From positions 1,116,001 to 1,180,000 of the forward strand of contig MKSV01000007.1 in the NCBI GenBank assembly GCA_001897435.1: a DNA stretch of 64,000 nt, written 5' to 3'. The position numbers and the translations under genes are program-made. The notes under the pieces are model-generated. The model was not told where the DNA came from. It saw only the letters and a program-made list of their open reading frames with translations, and did no database searches. Source of the stretch: Acidobacteriales bacterium 59-55. Its GTDB lineage: Bacteria > Acidobacteriota > Terriglobia > Terriglobales > Acidobacteriaceae. Of the stretch, positions 17,979-28,421 are shown one piece after another. Within the stretch, counting starts at the first letter, position 1. Each line of letters begins with the position of its first letter.

Positions 17979-19888
17979 CGCTTGATCCAAAGATTCCCTC
18001 CGGACCAATTGAGCAGGCGTGGGACAAAGCCCGCTTCGACATGAAATTGGTCAATCCAGCCAACAAGCGCAAGCACTCCCTCATCGTGATCGGTTCCGGG
18101 CTTGCGGGCGCGTCCGCCTCTGCATCGCTCGGCGAGCTTGGCTATAAGGTAAAGTGCTTTTGTTTTCAGGATTCGCCCCGGCGCGCGCACTCCATCGCGG
18201 CGCAGGGTGGCATTAACGCGGCGAAGAATTACACGAACGACGGCGACAGCGTCTATCGTCTTTTTTACGACACCGTCAAAGGCGGCGATTTCCGCTCTCG
18301 CGAAGCCAATGTTTACCGGCTCGCGCAGGTCAGCGTAAACATCATCGACCAATGCGTGGCACAGGGTGTTCCCTTCGCGCGCGAATATGGCGGCTCGCTG
18401 GCCAACCGTTCGTTCGGTGGGGCGCAGGTCTCCCGCACTTTTTATGCACGCGGGCAGACGGGGCAGCAACTTCTACTGGGCGCGTACCAGGCGCTCGAGC
18501 GTCAGATTCACGCCCGAACTGTCACCATGATTCCCCGGACTGAGATGCTCGACCTTCTCGTCATCGACGGGCAGGCGCGCGGCATCGTCACCCGCAGCCT
18601 GATTACAGGAAAGCTCAGCGTGCATATTGCCGATGCGGTGATTTTGGCCAGCGGAGGATATGGCAACGTCTACTATCTGTCCACGAATGCCAAAGGTTCC
18701 AATGTTACCGCCAGTTGGCGCGCGCACAAGCGTGGAGCACTCTTCGCCAACCCCTGCTTCACGCAGATCCATCCCACCTGCATCCCGGTATCGGGTGAAT
18801 ATCAGTCGAAGCTCACTCTGATGAGCGAATCGCTGCGCAACGACGGACGCATCTGGGTTCCTAAAGAAAAGGGCGACAAGCGTCCTCCGAACCAGATCCC
18901 GGAGGACGAGCGCGACTATTATCTGGAGCGGCGCTACCCGAGCTTCGGCAATCTTGTTCCGCGCGACGTAGCCTCGCGCAACGCCAAGATGGTCTGCGAC
19001 GAAGGCCGGGGTGTCGGAAAGACCGGACTTGGAGTTTATCTTGACTTCTCCGCTGCGATCGCGCGGTTGGGCGAGCACACAATCCGCGAGCGCTATGGAA
19101 ATCTATTCGAGATGTACCAGCGCATCACCGACGAAGATCCCTATAAGGTGCCGATGCGTATCTATCCCGCCATCCACTACACGATGGGCGGGTTGTGGGT
19201 GGATTATCAGTTGCAGAGCACTATCCCCGGCCTCTTTGTGTTGGGTGAAGCTAACTTCTCCGATCACGGAGCGAACCGGCTCGGCGCCAGCGCGCTGATG
19301 CAGGGACTGTCGGATGGCTATTTCGTCATTCCCTACACAGTGGGCAATTATCTGGCAACAAATAAATTCGCTAAGGTCGATGAATCGCACAGTGAGGTCC
19401 AAAGCGCTGTTGCTTCCGTACAGCAAACCATCGACAAGCTGCTGTCTATTAAAGGCAAGCGCACGGTCGACTCCTTCCATCGCGAGTTGGGAAAGATCGT
19501 CTGGGAGTACTGCGGCATGGCTCGAACAGCCGAAGGTCTCGACACAGCCATCGGAAAAATTCGTGCGCTGCGCGAGGAGTTCTGGCAGAACGTCACGGTT
19601 CCGGGCAGCGGCGACGACTTGAATCAAAGTCTCGAAAAAGCTGGCCGCGTGGCCGACTTCTTTGAATTGGCGGAGTTGATGTGCATCGACGCGCGAGAGC
19701 GAAATGAATCCTGCGGCGGACACTTTCGCGAGGAATATCAGACACCCGAGGGCGAAGCCCAGCGCGACGACGAGCATTATTCCTACGTCGCAGCATGGGG
19801 CTACCGCGGTCCCGGCCAGGCGCCCGAACTTAACCGCGAGCCGCTGGAATTCGAATACGTCCATCCCAGCCAGAGGAGCTACAAGTAA
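17975..19888 (+). CDS. sdhA: Succinate dehydrogenase flavoprotein subunit
   Basis: FAD-containing catalytic subunit that oxidises succinate to fumarate in the TCA cycle. FAD-binding [12 protein letters not shown] is near residue 36. The His that covalently holds FAD lies in [14 protein letters not shown]. Active-site segments include [10 protein letters not shown] and the FAD-contacting [20 protein letters not shown]. 637 aa is standard for this subtype. It overlaps sdhC by 4 bases and ends 1 base before sdhB, so the three are one translationally coupled operon. Confidence 0.96.
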   Translation: MTLDPKIPSGPIEQAWDKARFDMKLVNPANKRKHSLIVIGSGLAGASASASLGELGYKVKCFCFQDSPRRAHSIAAQGGINAAKNYTNDGDSVYRLFYDTVKGGDFRSREANVYRLAQVSVNIIDQCVAQGVPFAREYGGSLANRSFGGAQVSRTFYARGQTGQQLLLGAYQALERQIHARTVTMIPRTEMLDLLVIDGQARGIVTRSLITGKLSVHIADAVILASGGYGNVYYLSTNAKGSNVTASWRAHKRGALFANPCFTQIHPTCIPVSGEYQSKLTLMSESLRNDGRIWVPKEKGDKRPPNQIPEDERDYYLERRYPSFGNLVPRDVASRNAKMVCDEGRGVGKTGLGVYLDFSAAIARLGEHTIRERYGNLFEMYQRITDEDPYKVPMRIYPAIHYTMGGLWVDYQLQSTIPGLFVLGEANFSDHGANRLGASALMQGLSDGYFVIPYTVGNYLATNKFAKVDESHSEVQSAVASVQQTIDKLLSIKGKRTVDSFHRELGKIVWEYCGMARTAEGLDTAIGKIRALREEFWQNVTVPGSGDDLNQSLEKAGRVADFFELAELMCIDARERNESCGGHFREEYQTPEGEAQRDDEHYSYVAAWGYRGPGQAPELNREPLEFEYVHPSQRSYK

Positions 19889-20643
19889 TGAAACTCACGC
19901 TGAAAATCTGGCGCCAGAAGAACCGTAACGAGAAGGGCGCGTTCGTCCGCTACACCGTGGACGACGTAGACCCCGAGATGTCGATGCTGGAATGCCTCGA
20001 TGTACTCAATGAAACCCTGATCGAGCGCGGCGAGGAACCGGTGGCATTCGACCACGACTGCCGCGAAGGAATCTGCGGCTCCTGTGGTTTTATGATTAAC
20101 GGCGTCGCGCATGGTCCGGAGCGCGCCACCACCGTCTGCCAACTGGCCATGCGACACTTCAAGCCCGGCCAGGAGCTGGTCATCGAACCATGGCGCGCCA
20201 GGGCGTTCCCTCTCGTCAAGGATCTCGTCGTCGATCGCAGTTCCTTCGACCATGTGATTGAGGCCGGAGGATATATCTCCGTCTCGACAGGCCAGGCGCC
20301 GGACGGCAACGCCATCCTCGTCGGTAAAGATGTGGCTGACCGTTCGATGGACGCCGCCGCCTGCATCGGTTGTGGAGCCTGCGTCGCTGCATGTCCTAAC
20401 GGATCCGCGGCGCTCTTTACCGGAGCGAAGATCGCGCATCTTGGCATTCTTCCCCAGGGTCAGCCCGAACGCGACGATCGTGGGCGCAGCATGGTCGTCC
20501 AAATGAACAATGAAAACTTTGGCAGTTGCACTAACATTGGCGAATGCACGGCTGCCTGTCCGAAGGAAATTCGGCTCGAAGTCATTGCCATGATGAATCA
20601 TGATTATCTGAGTGGAAGCTGGAGAAAGCGCAACGATTCGTAA
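19888..20643 (+). CDS. sdhB: Succinate dehydrogenase iron-sulfur subunit
   Basis: Electron-transfer subunit of complex II. The [2Fe-2S] ligands are in [16 protein letters not shown] plus the later TTVC. The [4Fe-4S]/[3Fe-4S] ligands are in [16 protein letters not shown] and [15 protein letters not shown]. 251 aa with an N-terminal [11 protein letters not shown] ferredoxin fold. It shares one base with the sdhA stop region (TAATG). No strong terminator follows; the CAP-domain gene converges 62 bases downstream. Confidence 0.96.
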   Translation: MKLTLKIWRQKNRNEKGAFVRYTVDDVDPEMSMLECLDVLNETLIERGEEPVAFDHDCREGICGSCGFMINGVAHGPERATTVCQLAMRHFKPGQELVIEPWRARAFPLVKDLVVDRSSFDHVIEAGGYISVSTGQAPDGNAILVGKDVADRSMDAAACIGCGACVAACPNGSAALFTGAKIAHLGILPQGQPERDDRGRSMVVQMNNENFGSCTNIGECTAACPKEIRLEVIAMMNHDYLSGSWRKRNDS

Positions 20644-20705
20644 CTACTATTCCCTGCTGTCGAGTGAGTATGAACCGAAGTCGGTTCCGGGGACAGCGCT
20701 GCTAT

Positions 20706-21542
20706 TTAAGGATACAGAAGCACTGCAATATTGTAGGCCGTGAAAGGGCCTGCGTTTTTTTCTGAACACGCGCTGACGACAGCCTTGCGGTATCTCCCTG
20801 AATTCAGCCGGGACAGGAGCTGCGCTGGAAGCTCCGTTACATCGTGCGCAGTGTATCGCATGATGTACCACGGAGTGCTGGAGCCGGCATAACCGCTGTT
20901 CATGCTGCACGTCTGCCGCGCATCCTGCTCGCTCATTACCGTTCCGTTCGCGATCTTCATACCGGATTTGGCGACAAGATCTGACACGGCTGTCTCTTGC
21001 GCGTCAACAGTGAGCGGCATAACGTTGTTGGCAAAGTCTTCCACAGCGTAGTACTCATGGTCGCGCACAACGACCGCGATACCGACAGTGTCGACATTAG
21101 GATCGAGAATATTTTCGCGATGCCCCTTTGACCCCATCCAGAGGTCGTGAATCATAGCCGAAATTGGAGCTTGTGCAACATTCTCAGTGATCAGGCTAAA
21201 CCGCGCTCCTGCGGTGGCTCCGCGCGCCGAGAGCTGAAGCTCCCCGGGAAACCGATGCGATATACCGCGATGCGCAGCCATCTCGCGAGCGTGGGCCAGA
21301 GCGGCCCGGGCGAGGATCGGATCGTGTCGAAGAGGTTTCAAGCCACGCGCGACGCGGTCCTGGTTCGCGGCCGCAAGTAAAAATTGTTCTGCAACGTTCG
21401 AAGGCGTATCGACTGTTGATTGTGCGAAGAGAAGAGGAGCAATCGCAAGAACGGCGATCCCAAGAAGAGATCGCCATCCTTGCTTATAGAGTTTTACCCA
21501 TGTTTCAGATACTGAAACACGATGCTGCGGGGAGGGCTGCAT
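20706..21542 (-). CDS. CAP-domain (SCP/PR-1-like) exported protein
   Basis: Exported protein with a basic N-terminus and hydrophobic signal segment (about 19-40, SLLGIAVLAIAPLLFAQ). The CAP domain at about 48-165 shows LLAAANQDRVARGLKPLRHD, ALAHAREMAAH, GISHRFPGEL and the signature WMGSKGHRENILDPNVDTVG. The cleft His and Glu of the CAP fold are present. Bacterial CAP proteins are of mostly unknown role. The remaining 110 residues are not recognised. It lies downstream of fcl on the same strand. Confidence 0.85.
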   Translation of the reverse strand: MQPSPQHRVSVSETWVKLYKQGWRSLLGIAVLAIAPLLFAQSTVDTPSNVAEQFLLAAANQDRVARGLKPLRHDPILARAALAHAREMAAHRGISHRFPGELQLSARGATAGARFSLITENVAQAPISAMIHDLWMGSKGHRENILDPNVDTVGIAVVVRDHEYYAVEDFANNVMPLTVDAQETAVSDLVAKSGMKIANGTVMSEQDARQTCSMNSGYAGSSTPWYIMRYTAHDVTELPAQLLSRLNSGRYRKAVVSACSEKNAGPFTAYNIAVLLYP

Positions 21543-21633
21543 GGAGAGATTCTAGGTTTTCAGGGTCGGTTAGGGGATACCACCTTTGGGTCATTCTTCC
21601 GCCTCTCGCCCAACCTCTACCGATTGCAAGCCT

Positions 21634-22593
21634 CTAAGCGAACTGACCTCGAACAGCCTCCCAGGTGAGCCGAATGCCATCCTTCAGCCCGGTCGTGTGG
21701 TGCCAGCCAAGCTTATGGATACGGGTGACGTCCATGAGCTTACGTGGAGTGCCATCGGGTTTGGTCGTATCGAAGACCAATTTACCTTTGAAATCAAGGA
21801 TCTGGCCCACTGTTTCGGCTAGCTCTCGGATGGTGACGTCTTCTCCTGTTCCGATGTTGACCAATGGCGGTTGATCTTCGCTGAGAAGAGAGTTGTAACT
21901 GCTCTCGTCCAGATTCATCAGAAAGAGGCAAGCATCTGCTAAGTCATTTGAATAGAGCAGTTCCCGGCGCGGAGTTCCAGTTCCCCATACGGTAATCTCT
22001 TTCGCTCCGGACTTAACCGCTTCGGCGGTCTTTCGGATGAGCGCAGGCAGGACGTGAGAGGCGTTCAGGTCGAAGTTGTCCCCCGGACCATAGAGATTCG
22101 TCGGCATGGCGGCTAAGTATCTTGTCTTGTATTGCCTGTTGTAGCTCCAGCACATCTCGATACCGGCGATCTTGGCCAGCGCATAGGGACGGTTGGTGGG
22201 TTCGAGCGGTCCGGTCAGCAGGCACGACTCGGGCATGGGCTGTGGTGCCAGTTTGGGATAGATGCAGCTCGACCCAAGGAAGAGAAGGCGATCTATGTCG
22301 TTGATTCGGCTGGCTTCAATCACGTTTGTCTGGATAATGAGATTGTCGCGAATGAAGTCTGCCGGATAGGTATTGTTTGCCATAATCCCGCCAACTTTCG
22401 CTGCGGCGAGGAAGACGTATTCGGGCTTCTGTTTGGCAAAAAATTCGTTGACAGCCTTGGTATCAGTCAAATCGAGTTCGGTGCGAGTCCGAAGCAACAA
22501 GTTTGTGTATCCGCGTTCGGTAAGGGCACGGTGGATGGCCGATCCGACAAGTCCTCGATGGCCGGCAATATAGATGCGGGAGTCTTTATTCAT
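21634..22593 (-). CDS. fcl: GDP-L-fucose synthase
   Basis: NADPH-dependent epimerase-reductase that turns GDP-4-keto-6-deoxy-mannose into GDP-L-fucose. The N-terminal Rossmann motif is [18 protein letters not shown]. The catalytic centre shows [19 protein letters not shown] and [19 protein letters not shown] (Tyr-x3-Lys). ATG 22593 gives 319 aa, the normal length. An open frame continues to 22851 inside gmd but carries no homology. Gmd, which makes its substrate, lies 100 bases upstream on the same strand. The product probably feeds surface polysaccharide. Confidence 0.93.
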   Translation of the reverse strand: MNKDSRIYIAGHRGLVGSAIHRALTERGYTNLLLRTRTELDLTDTKAVNEFFAKQKPEYVFLAAAKVGGIMANNTYPADFIRDNLIIQTNVIEASRINDIDRLLFLGSSCIYPKLAPQPMPESCLLTGPLEPTNRPYALAKIAGIEMCWSYNRQYKTRYLAAMPTNLYGPGDNFDLNASHVLPALIRKTAEAVKSGAKEITVWGTGTPRRELLYSNDLADACLFLMNLDESSYNSLLSEDQPPLVNIGTGEDVTIRELAETVGQILDFKGKLVFDTTKPDGTPRKLMDVTRIHKLGWHHTTGLKDGIRLTWEAVRGQFA

Positions 22594-22693
22594 AGGGAGG
22601 TGCGCAATGTCCTTTAAACAAATGTTTGCGTTCTCTCGTGAGAGTTTAAACCCCGGTCCTTCATCGATTAAGGACCAGGCCTTTGACGATCTT

Positions 22694-23779
22694 TCAGGCC
22701 TCCCGGACGTTGTAGGCATCGAAGCCGTGCCTGCGTACCAGAGCATCGCGCTGAGCATCTTTGAGATCGGAGGCGACCATCTCTTCGACGAGTTGGTCAA
22801 AGCTGGTTCTCGGGGTCCAGCCCAGTTCACGATGTGCCTTAGCCGGATCACCGAGCAGCGTTTCGACCTCGGTCGGACGAAAATAACGCGGGTCCACGGC
22901 TACGACGACATTTCCCTGCTTATCTGTGGCCTTCTCGTCGATTCCGCTTCCCTGCCAGGTCAGATCAAGCTCGAGAATCTTTGCGCAGCGCTGGACGAAA
23001 TCGCGGACGCTGTACTGCTGTCCCGTGGCGATGACGAAGTCCTGCGGCTTCTCCTGCTGGAGCATGAGCCACTGCATCTCGACATAGTCGCGGGCATGGC
23101 CCCAGTCGCGCTTGGAATCCAGATTGCCGAGATATAGCTCATTCTGCAAACCAACTTTGATACGGGCCAGGCCGCGGGTAATCTTGCGGGTGACAAAGGT
23201 CTCGCCGCGCAAGGGAGACTCGTGATTGAAGAGAATACCGTTGCAGGCGTAGATGCCGTAAGCCTCGCGGTAGTTCACGCAGATCCAGTAGGCATACATC
23301 TTGGCCACGGCATAGGGAGAACGCGGATAGAAGGGCGTGGTCTCCTTTTGCGGAATCTCCTGAACCAGCCCGTAAAGCTCGGAAGTGCTGGCCTGATAGA
23401 ACTTAGTCTTCTTTTCGAGGCCGAGGATACGGATGGCTTCGAGCAGACGCAGGGGGCCGAGAGCATCGGCATCGGCGGTGTACTCGGGCTGCTCAAAGGA
23501 GACCTGCACGTGCGACTGAGCGCCGAGGTTATAGATCTCGTCAGGCTGGACCTTCTGGACAATATGGATGAGTGACGAGCTGTCGGTCAGGTCGCCGTAA
23601 TGAAGGATGAAGTGGGGCGAAGGGTTATGCGGATCCTCATAGATATGATCGATGCGCCCGGTGTTGAAGAGGGAGCTGCGGCGTTTGATGCCGTGAACTT
23701 CGTAGCCTTTGGCGAGAAGGAACTCGGCGAGGTAGGCGCCGTCCTGTCCGGTGACGCCTGTGATAAGGGCTTTCTTCAA
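22694..23779 (-). CDS. gmd: GDP-mannose 4,6-dehydratase
   Basis: Short-chain dehydrogenase-type enzyme converting GDP-D-mannose to GDP-4-keto-6-deoxy-mannose. Seen are [19 protein letters not shown] (NADP-binding), [33 protein letters not shown] (catalytic Tyr-x3-Lys) and [17 protein letters not shown]. The start is TTG 23779, with AGGAG about 10 bases upstream. 361 aa is typical. First gene of a gmd-fcl operon for GDP-L-fucose. Confidence 0.95.
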   Translation of the reverse strand: MKKALITGVTGQDGAYLAEFLLAKGYEVHGIKRRSSLFNTGRIDHIYEDPHNPSPHFILHYGDLTDSSSLIHIVQKVQPDEIYNLGAQSHVQVSFEQPEYTADADALGPLRLLEAIRILGLEKKTKFYQASTSELYGLVQEIPQKETTPFYPRSPYAVAKMYAYWICVNYREAYGIYACNGILFNHESPLRGETFVTRKITRGLARIKVGLQNELYLGNLDSKRDWGHARDYVEMQWLMLQQEKPQDFVIATGQQYSVRDFVQRCAKILELDLTWQGSGIDEKATDKQGNVVVAVDPRYFRPTEVETLLGDPAKAHRELGWTPRTSFDQLVEEMVASDLKDAQRDALVRRHGFDAYNVREA

Positions 23780-23903
23780 AACGGGAACTCTCCTTTTTAG
23801 TGCCGGGGATGGGCTTTCACGATTTTACTTGAGTGGCAATTCTCAATTCCCTCCCATCGTCGCTTCATGATCAGCCGAACAAGCAAATATTGAGAATTTA
23901 ATC

Positions 23904-23948
23904 TTGACACGCATACTGTTTGTCATACAGTATGTGTTACACAGTATG
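23904..23948 (+). promoter_or_regulatory. padR promoter with PadR-type operator
   Basis: TTGACA at 23904-23909 is a consensus -35. A -10-like TACAGT lies at 23926-23931 (16-base spacer). Over it sits an inverted repeat: CATACTGT at 23912-23919 and ACAGTATG at 23927-23934. A third copy of the half-site, ACAGTATG, is at 23941-23948 and contains the start codon. This is the layout expected for autorepression by the PadR protein encoded immediately downstream. The leader would be only a few bases long. Confidence 0.75.
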
Positions 23949-24293
23949 ACTGCATCTACCCAGAACGACCTCTTCGACTCTCTCCGGCTGGAACTTCGCC
24001 GTGGCTGCCTGATCCTTGCCGTCCTGGCGCAGTTGCGAGCCGAGCATTACGGCTACACCTTACGCAAGGCGCTTGCCGACCAGGGGCTCGCCATCGAAGA
24101 GAGCACACTCTACCCCTTGCTGCGGCGGCTGGAGACTCAGGGACTGCTGACCAGTCAGTGGCGCGAGGAGGAGAAGCGGAACAAGCGCTTCTACCGGCTC
24201 TCCCCCGCGGGCGAAGAGATTTTGAAACAGCTGTTGGCAGAGTGGCGAGGAATCAATGCCTCGCTCAACGCCATTCTGAAGGAGGAATCATGA
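23946..24293 (+). CDS. PadR family transcriptional repressor
   Basis: Winged-helix regulator of the PadR family, 115 aa. Typical blocks: LELRRGCLILAVLAQL, HYGYTLRKALADQGL, ESTLYPLLRRLETQGLL and the wing NKRFYRLSPAGEEIL. The ATG at 23946 is preferred to an upstream in-frame TTG (23904), which lies in the -35 box. The stop overlaps the next start (ATGA). It probably represses its own operon by binding the palindromes in its promoter. The inducer is unknown. Confidence 0.9.
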   Translation: MTASTQNDLFDSLRLELRRGCLILAVLAQLRAEHYGYTLRKALADQGLAIEESTLYPLLRRLETQGLLTSQWREEEKRNKRFYRLSPAGEEILKQLLAEWRGINASLNAILKEES

Positions 24294-25297
24294 GCGATCT
24301 ACTCGAACGGTATCTACAAGCTGTTGGACAGTACCTGCCCGCTCGTCGCCGGGCCGACACTCTTGCCGAGTTGCGTGCGAATCTGCTGGACGAGATGGAT
24401 GACCTCGCGGAAGAAACCGGACAGCCTTTGACTGAAGCGGAATTGTCCGCCGTGTTGCAACGGCACGGGAGGCCGATCTTAGTCGCGGCACGCTATCTGC
24501 CTCAGCAATCGCTGATCGGGCCGGAGATCTTCCCGTTCTACTGGCTGGTTCTGAAGAAAGCATTCCCCTTCGTCCTATTGATCTATGCCATTGGACAGGC
24601 CATGTCCGTCATCCTCGGCCATACGGGGGGAGCGGGGCTGGGCGATGCATTCCTGCGATTTCCCGGCGTCGCACTCATGTTCTGGGCATTTGTAACGCTG
24701 TTTTTTGCTGCCTTCGAGTACGGATATGCCCACTACCGCCAAAAACTCTCGCTGCCCGGACAATGGAATCCTTCCGATCTACCGCCCCTGTCTCCCCAGG
24801 AGAAGCAGGCCTCCATGGTCGGCCGCGTGGCAGATTTGAGCGTCAGCGCGCTGCTGGTGGCATGGCTGCTGACGGTGCCCAATCGACCAGACTTCCTGCT
24901 GGGGCCTGTCATTGGACACCTCCAGGGCTTGCCGATCGGAATCTCTCCGGAGTGGCACATCTTTTATTGGAAGATCATGACGCTGCTCATCCTGCAACTC
25001 CCACTGAAAATCGTCGTCCTCTTTCGTGCGACGACGCGCTGGCGAAGAGCGGAATCTTTCACCGCGCAGATACTTGCTATCCTCGCGCTCGGAGTCCTCG
25101 TGCAGGCGCGTACCTATTTCGTTCCTTTGCTTACGCAAGGGGGATCGGCATATGTAGACTCCATCGCTTCTTTGAACACCATGCTCAATCTCAGTCTAAA
25201 AATTGGGCTGGCAGCAGCCGTTTTGAAGCTGCTTTGGGACATCGGCAGCATAATGCTGAACTTGAGACAAGATGGAAAAGTAGGCTGCCAATTCTGA
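24290..25297 (+). CDS. HAAS-like domain membrane protein, PadR partner
   Basis: 335-aa membrane protein coupled to padR. Residues 1-60 form an amphipathic helical domain (LAELRANLLDEMDDLAEETG, LSAVLQRHGRPILVAARYL) resembling the HAAS domain found next to PadR regulators. Six or so hydrophobic segments follow (FPFVLLIYAIGQAMSVIL, FPGVALMFWAFVTLFFAAF and others). GGAGG lies just before the ATG. The function of such PadR-linked membrane proteins is not established; a signalling or envelope role is likely. An upstream frame to 24158 overlaps padR and is not used. Confidence 0.8.
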   Translation: MSDLLERYLQAVGQYLPARRRADTLAELRANLLDEMDDLAEETGQPLTEAELSAVLQRHGRPILVAARYLPQQSLIGPEIFPFYWLVLKKAFPFVLLIYAIGQAMSVILGHTGGAGLGDAFLRFPGVALMFWAFVTLFFAAFEYGYAHYRQKLSLPGQWNPSDLPPLSPQEKQASMVGRVADLSVSALLVAWLLTVPNRPDFLLGPVIGHLQGLPIGISPEWHIFYWKIMTLLILQLPLKIVVLFRATTRWRRAESFTAQILAILALGVLVQARTYFVPLLTQGGSAYVDSIASLNTMLNLSLKIGLAAAVLKLLWDIGSIMLNLRQDGKVGCQF

Positions 25298-25353
25298 ATA
25301 GAGCGCCCACGATGCCCACAAGGGTCCCTGGACTTCTGATAAATCATTAGGAC

Positions 25354-25840
25354 ATGACCACAGCAGATCGCGAAAGCCTCGGACGGAGTTGGAAACGGCT
25401 TGACGGTGTGGATGTGCTTCGCGGTCTCGCGATTCCGAGTTTGGGGTCTTGGCCGCAACGGGCTCGACATGACCATCCTTGCCCTTGGAACTTGTATGTT
25501 GATCGCCGTGGCGGCTCAGACCCAATGGAGAAACCCGCGCCTTCTCAAACCGCTCGTCAAGCTCGGCCAACGCAGTTATGAGGTCTACCTGACCCATATG
25601 TTCGTGGTCTTCGCCCTATTCCACCTGTTCGTTGGCATCGGTAAACCAACGCGCGCTGTACCTGTCTTGTTTCTCTCCGTCATTCTCATTGCGGGACTAC
25701 TGGGAGACGCGGTTGCACGCCTCTTCTCCGATCCGATAAATCATCGTCTCCGCGAACGTTTTGGAGATGGCTCCAACAAGCTCGGATCTGTTCTTGAGGC
25801 CGGAAGCAGCATAGAGACTAAAAACCGCCTCATTGTATAA
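25354..25840 (+). pseudogene. Acyltransferase 3 family remnant with internal deletion
   Basis: The first frame (from ATG 25354) gives WKRLDGVDVLRGLAI, the start of acyltransferase 3 (OatA/NodX-type) proteins. Near 25425-25445 this frame is lost and another begins with GLGRNGLDMTILALGTCMLI, then LVKLGQRSYEVYLTHMFVVF and LLGDAVARLFSDPINHRLRE, the last membrane helices and tail of the same family. The eight or so helices between, about 200 residues, are missing. So the gene has lost its middle and its frame. The protein would be non-functional. Confidence 0.75.
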
Positions 25841-25921
25841 CGAGCTTCTTGAAACCTGTAATGCCTATCCGCCGATTCCCCGACGCACGCGCTAAACTCA
25901 ATTCAGGCAACTATCTATCGC

Positions 25922-28309
25922 ATGCGCATCTTCACCCGCTACATTCTCCGCGAGGTCACCTCCTACGCTCTGCTTGGCGGGGCGCTGTTTACGTTTGTAC
26001 TGTTCATGCGCGACCTCGGCAGGATTCTGGAGCTTGTGGTCCGCGAGTCGGCCACGCTCGGCCAGGTTGTTTTAGTCTTCGCCTACACCTTGCCCAGTGC
26101 CATTACCTACACTATTCCGATGGCGGTGCTGGTCGGTATCCTTCTCGGCCTTAGCCGGCTTGCCTCCGACAGCGAAATTACCGCGATGCGCGCCAGCGGC
26201 ATGGGGGCGCTCAGCTTTGTGCGTATCGTCTCTATCGTCGCCGCAGCGGCCCTTGGGCTTGGCCTGTTCAATTCGCTGTATCTAGCGCCACGCGCCGCGG
26301 CCGGTTTGCTGCGGCTGGGAGATGAACTCAAGTCTTCGCAGGCATCCTTTGAAGTGCAGCCGCGCGTCTTCTACGAGAACTTCCGCAACTACGTCCTCTA
26401 TATTCAAGACGTGCAGCCCGCCGCCGGAGCTGCTCTGTGGCACCATGTCTTCGTCGCCGACCTCACCGATCCCGCGACTCCGCACATCACCACCGCCGAA
26501 CGCGCCATTGTCGTCAACGGAACGCCGGGAACGCCCGATGCCCAGACGATCCGGCTGCATCTGATCGATGGAGGCCAGCACGATACCTCTGCGTCCAATC
26601 CGAACCAATACAACATCACTACCTTCGCTTCGACCGATCTTCCGATTGAGACCGAAGCCCAGGCAGACGCTCATCTCGGCCGTCTCGACACACCCATCCT
26701 CGCCTTGCCGCTGCACGAGCTATGGACACGCAGCAATCTGAGCAGCGTGCCCGCAAACCTCGCCCGCAGCTACCGCATCGAATTCCACAAGCGCTTCTCG
26801 TATCCCTTCGCCTGTCTTGTGCTGATGCTTGTCGGTGTCCCGCTGGGCCTGTCTTCCAAACGCGGAGGCAAATCAACGGGATTTGTGCTCACCATCCTGC
26901 TTGTCTTCGTCTATTACTTCCTCTCGTCGGTTGGAGTGGCATTCGCAAAAAACGGCAGGCTATCACCCTTCCTTGGGGTGTGGGGCGCAAACCTCATCTT
27001 CACCTTTGCGGGCGTCGTCCTGCTGTACCAGATGTCGCGCGGATCGATCGCGCTGGGCATCTTCTCCAGCATCGGAGCATCTCTAGGCAAGCTCTACACG
27101 CGAATCATGTCTCGCGGCAGAGCAGAAACAGTAGCCACCAGTTTGACGCCGGATGTAGCAACCGTTCTGCGCCGGTTCCGTCGCACATTCCGCATCCAGT
27201 TCCCTCTGCTGCTGGACGACTATGTGATGCGCGAGTACGCGACCAACTTCGCGATGATCCTGGCGAGCTTCTCAGCGCTCTCCATCATCTTTACTTTTTT
27301 TGAGTTGATCGGCGATATCTTCCGCAATCGCACGCCGCTGTTCACAGTGGGCGATTACCTTCTCAATCTCATTCCCTTCATCCTCTATAACGTCACACCG
27401 CTCTGTGCGCTGGTGGCGGTACTTGTGACCTTCGGCGCACTCAGCCGCAGTTCGGAGATCACGGCGATGAAGGCGACCGGCGTAAGTCTTTACCGGATCG
27501 TCACACCGGTTCTGATCGTCACCATGATGATCTCTGCCGGCCTGTTCGCGTTCGACGAACTCTATCTGCCGGCGGCCAATCGTCGCCAGGAGGCGTTGCT
27601 CTCTGTCATCAAGGACAAGCCGGCGCAAACATTCCTGCGTCCTGACCGCAAATGGATCTCCGGCCAGACCACGGCATCGGGCGAACCTTCGCGCATCTTC
27701 TACTACCAGTTCTTCGACGCGGACAAAAATGTCTTCGCCAATCTCAGCGTCTTCGAGTTTGCGCCGAACACGTTTGCGCTTCAGCGCCGCATCTTCGCCG
27801 CCAGCGCCCGCTGGGACTCGCGCGTAGACCGCTGGGTCTTCGACGACGGCTGGCAGCGAACCTTCACTGACGAGGCCGTGGCCTCCTACCAGCCCTTCAC
27901 GGTAGCCACCTTTCCGGAGATCCATGAACAGCCCAGTTATTTCAAAAAGGAAAATATACCGTCGCAGGAGATGTCTTACGGTGAACTCTCGCGCTACATC
28001 TCCGACCTGAAACAGAGCGGCTTCGACACCACGCGCTTGAGCGTGCAACTCAACCGCAAGATCGCCTATCCGCTCATTACCCTGGTCATGGCCATCCTCG
28101 CGATTCCCTTTTCGCTCTCGATGGGCAAGAAAGGCAGTCTCGCCGGCATCGCGACCGCCATCGGGCTCGCCATCGCCTACTGGGTGGTAGCAGGTCTCTT
28201 CGAAGCGATGGGCAACGTCAACACGTTGCCTCCCTTGCTGGCTGCGTGGTCGCCGGATCTCCTGTTCGGCATCGCAGGTACCTATCTGCTGTTGCGTACG
28301 CCCACGTAA
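25922..28309 (+). CDS. lptFG: Fused LptF-LptG lipopolysaccharide transport permease
   Basis: 795-aa inner-membrane protein containing two YjgP/YjgQ (LptF/LptG) permease units in one chain. Unit 1 is about 1-370 (MRIFTRYILREVTSYALLGG, IPMAVLVGILLGLSRLASDSE), unit 2 about 415-795 (LDDYVMREYATNF, LCALVAVLVTFGALSRSSE). Each has membrane helices around a periplasmic beta-jellyroll. With LptB and LptC such permeases extract lipopolysaccharide from the inner membrane. Most bacteria encode LptF and LptG separately. The WaaE-like glycosyltransferase just downstream agrees with an LPS role. Confidence 0.88.
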   Translation: MRIFTRYILREVTSYALLGGALFTFVLFMRDLGRILELVVRESATLGQVVLVFAYTLPSAITYTIPMAVLVGILLGLSRLASDSEITAMRASGMGALSFVRIVSIVAAAALGLGLFNSLYLAPRAAAGLLRLGDELKSSQASFEVQPRVFYENFRNYVLYIQDVQPAAGAALWHHVFVADLTDPATPHITTAERAIVVNGTPGTPDAQTIRLHLIDGGQHDTSASNPNQYNITTFASTDLPIETEAQADAHLGRLDTPILALPLHELWTRSNLSSVPANLARSYRIEFHKRFSYPFACLVLMLVGVPLGLSSKRGGKSTGFVLTILLVFVYYFLSSVGVAFAKNGRLSPFLGVWGANLIFTFAGVVLLYQMSRGSIALGIFSSIGASLGKLYTRIMSRGRAETVATSLTPDVATVLRRFRRTFRIQFPLLLDDYVMREYATNFAMILASFSALSIIFTFFELIGDIFRNRTPLFTVGDYLLNLIPFILYNVTPLCALVAVLVTFGALSRSSEITAMKATGVSLYRIVTPVLIVTMMISAGLFAFDELYLPAANRRQEALLSVIKDKPAQTFLRPDRKWISGQTTASGEPSRIFYYQFFDADKNVFANLSVFEFAPNTFALQRRIFAASARWDSRVDRWVFDDGWQRTFTDEAVASYQPFTVATFPEIHEQPSYFKKENIPSQEMSYGELSRYISDLKQSGFDTTRLSVQLNRKIAYPLITLVMAILAIPFSLSMGKKGSLAGIATAIGLAIAYWVVAGLFEAMGNVNTLPPLLAAWSPDLLFGIAGTYLLLRTPT

Positions 28310-28421
28310 TCCGATTACCGAAAGAAACGCGGCCATGGAGCGAATTTTTACGGTAGGATTACCCACGAACCGAAAATACCATTTCCAAGTAAGGAGCCAG
28401 CTCTAACGCTGCGCGAGGCTC

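Noticed and set aside
22594..22851. N-terminal extension of GDP-fucose synthase
   Set aside because: It overlaps gmd and lies before the normal [11 protein letters not shown] start, so it is only an open frame.
28306..28365. GTAATCC...GGATTAC inverted repeat after lptFG
   Set aside because: Arms are only 7 bp and about 40 bases apart with no T-run; not convincing as terminator or operator.
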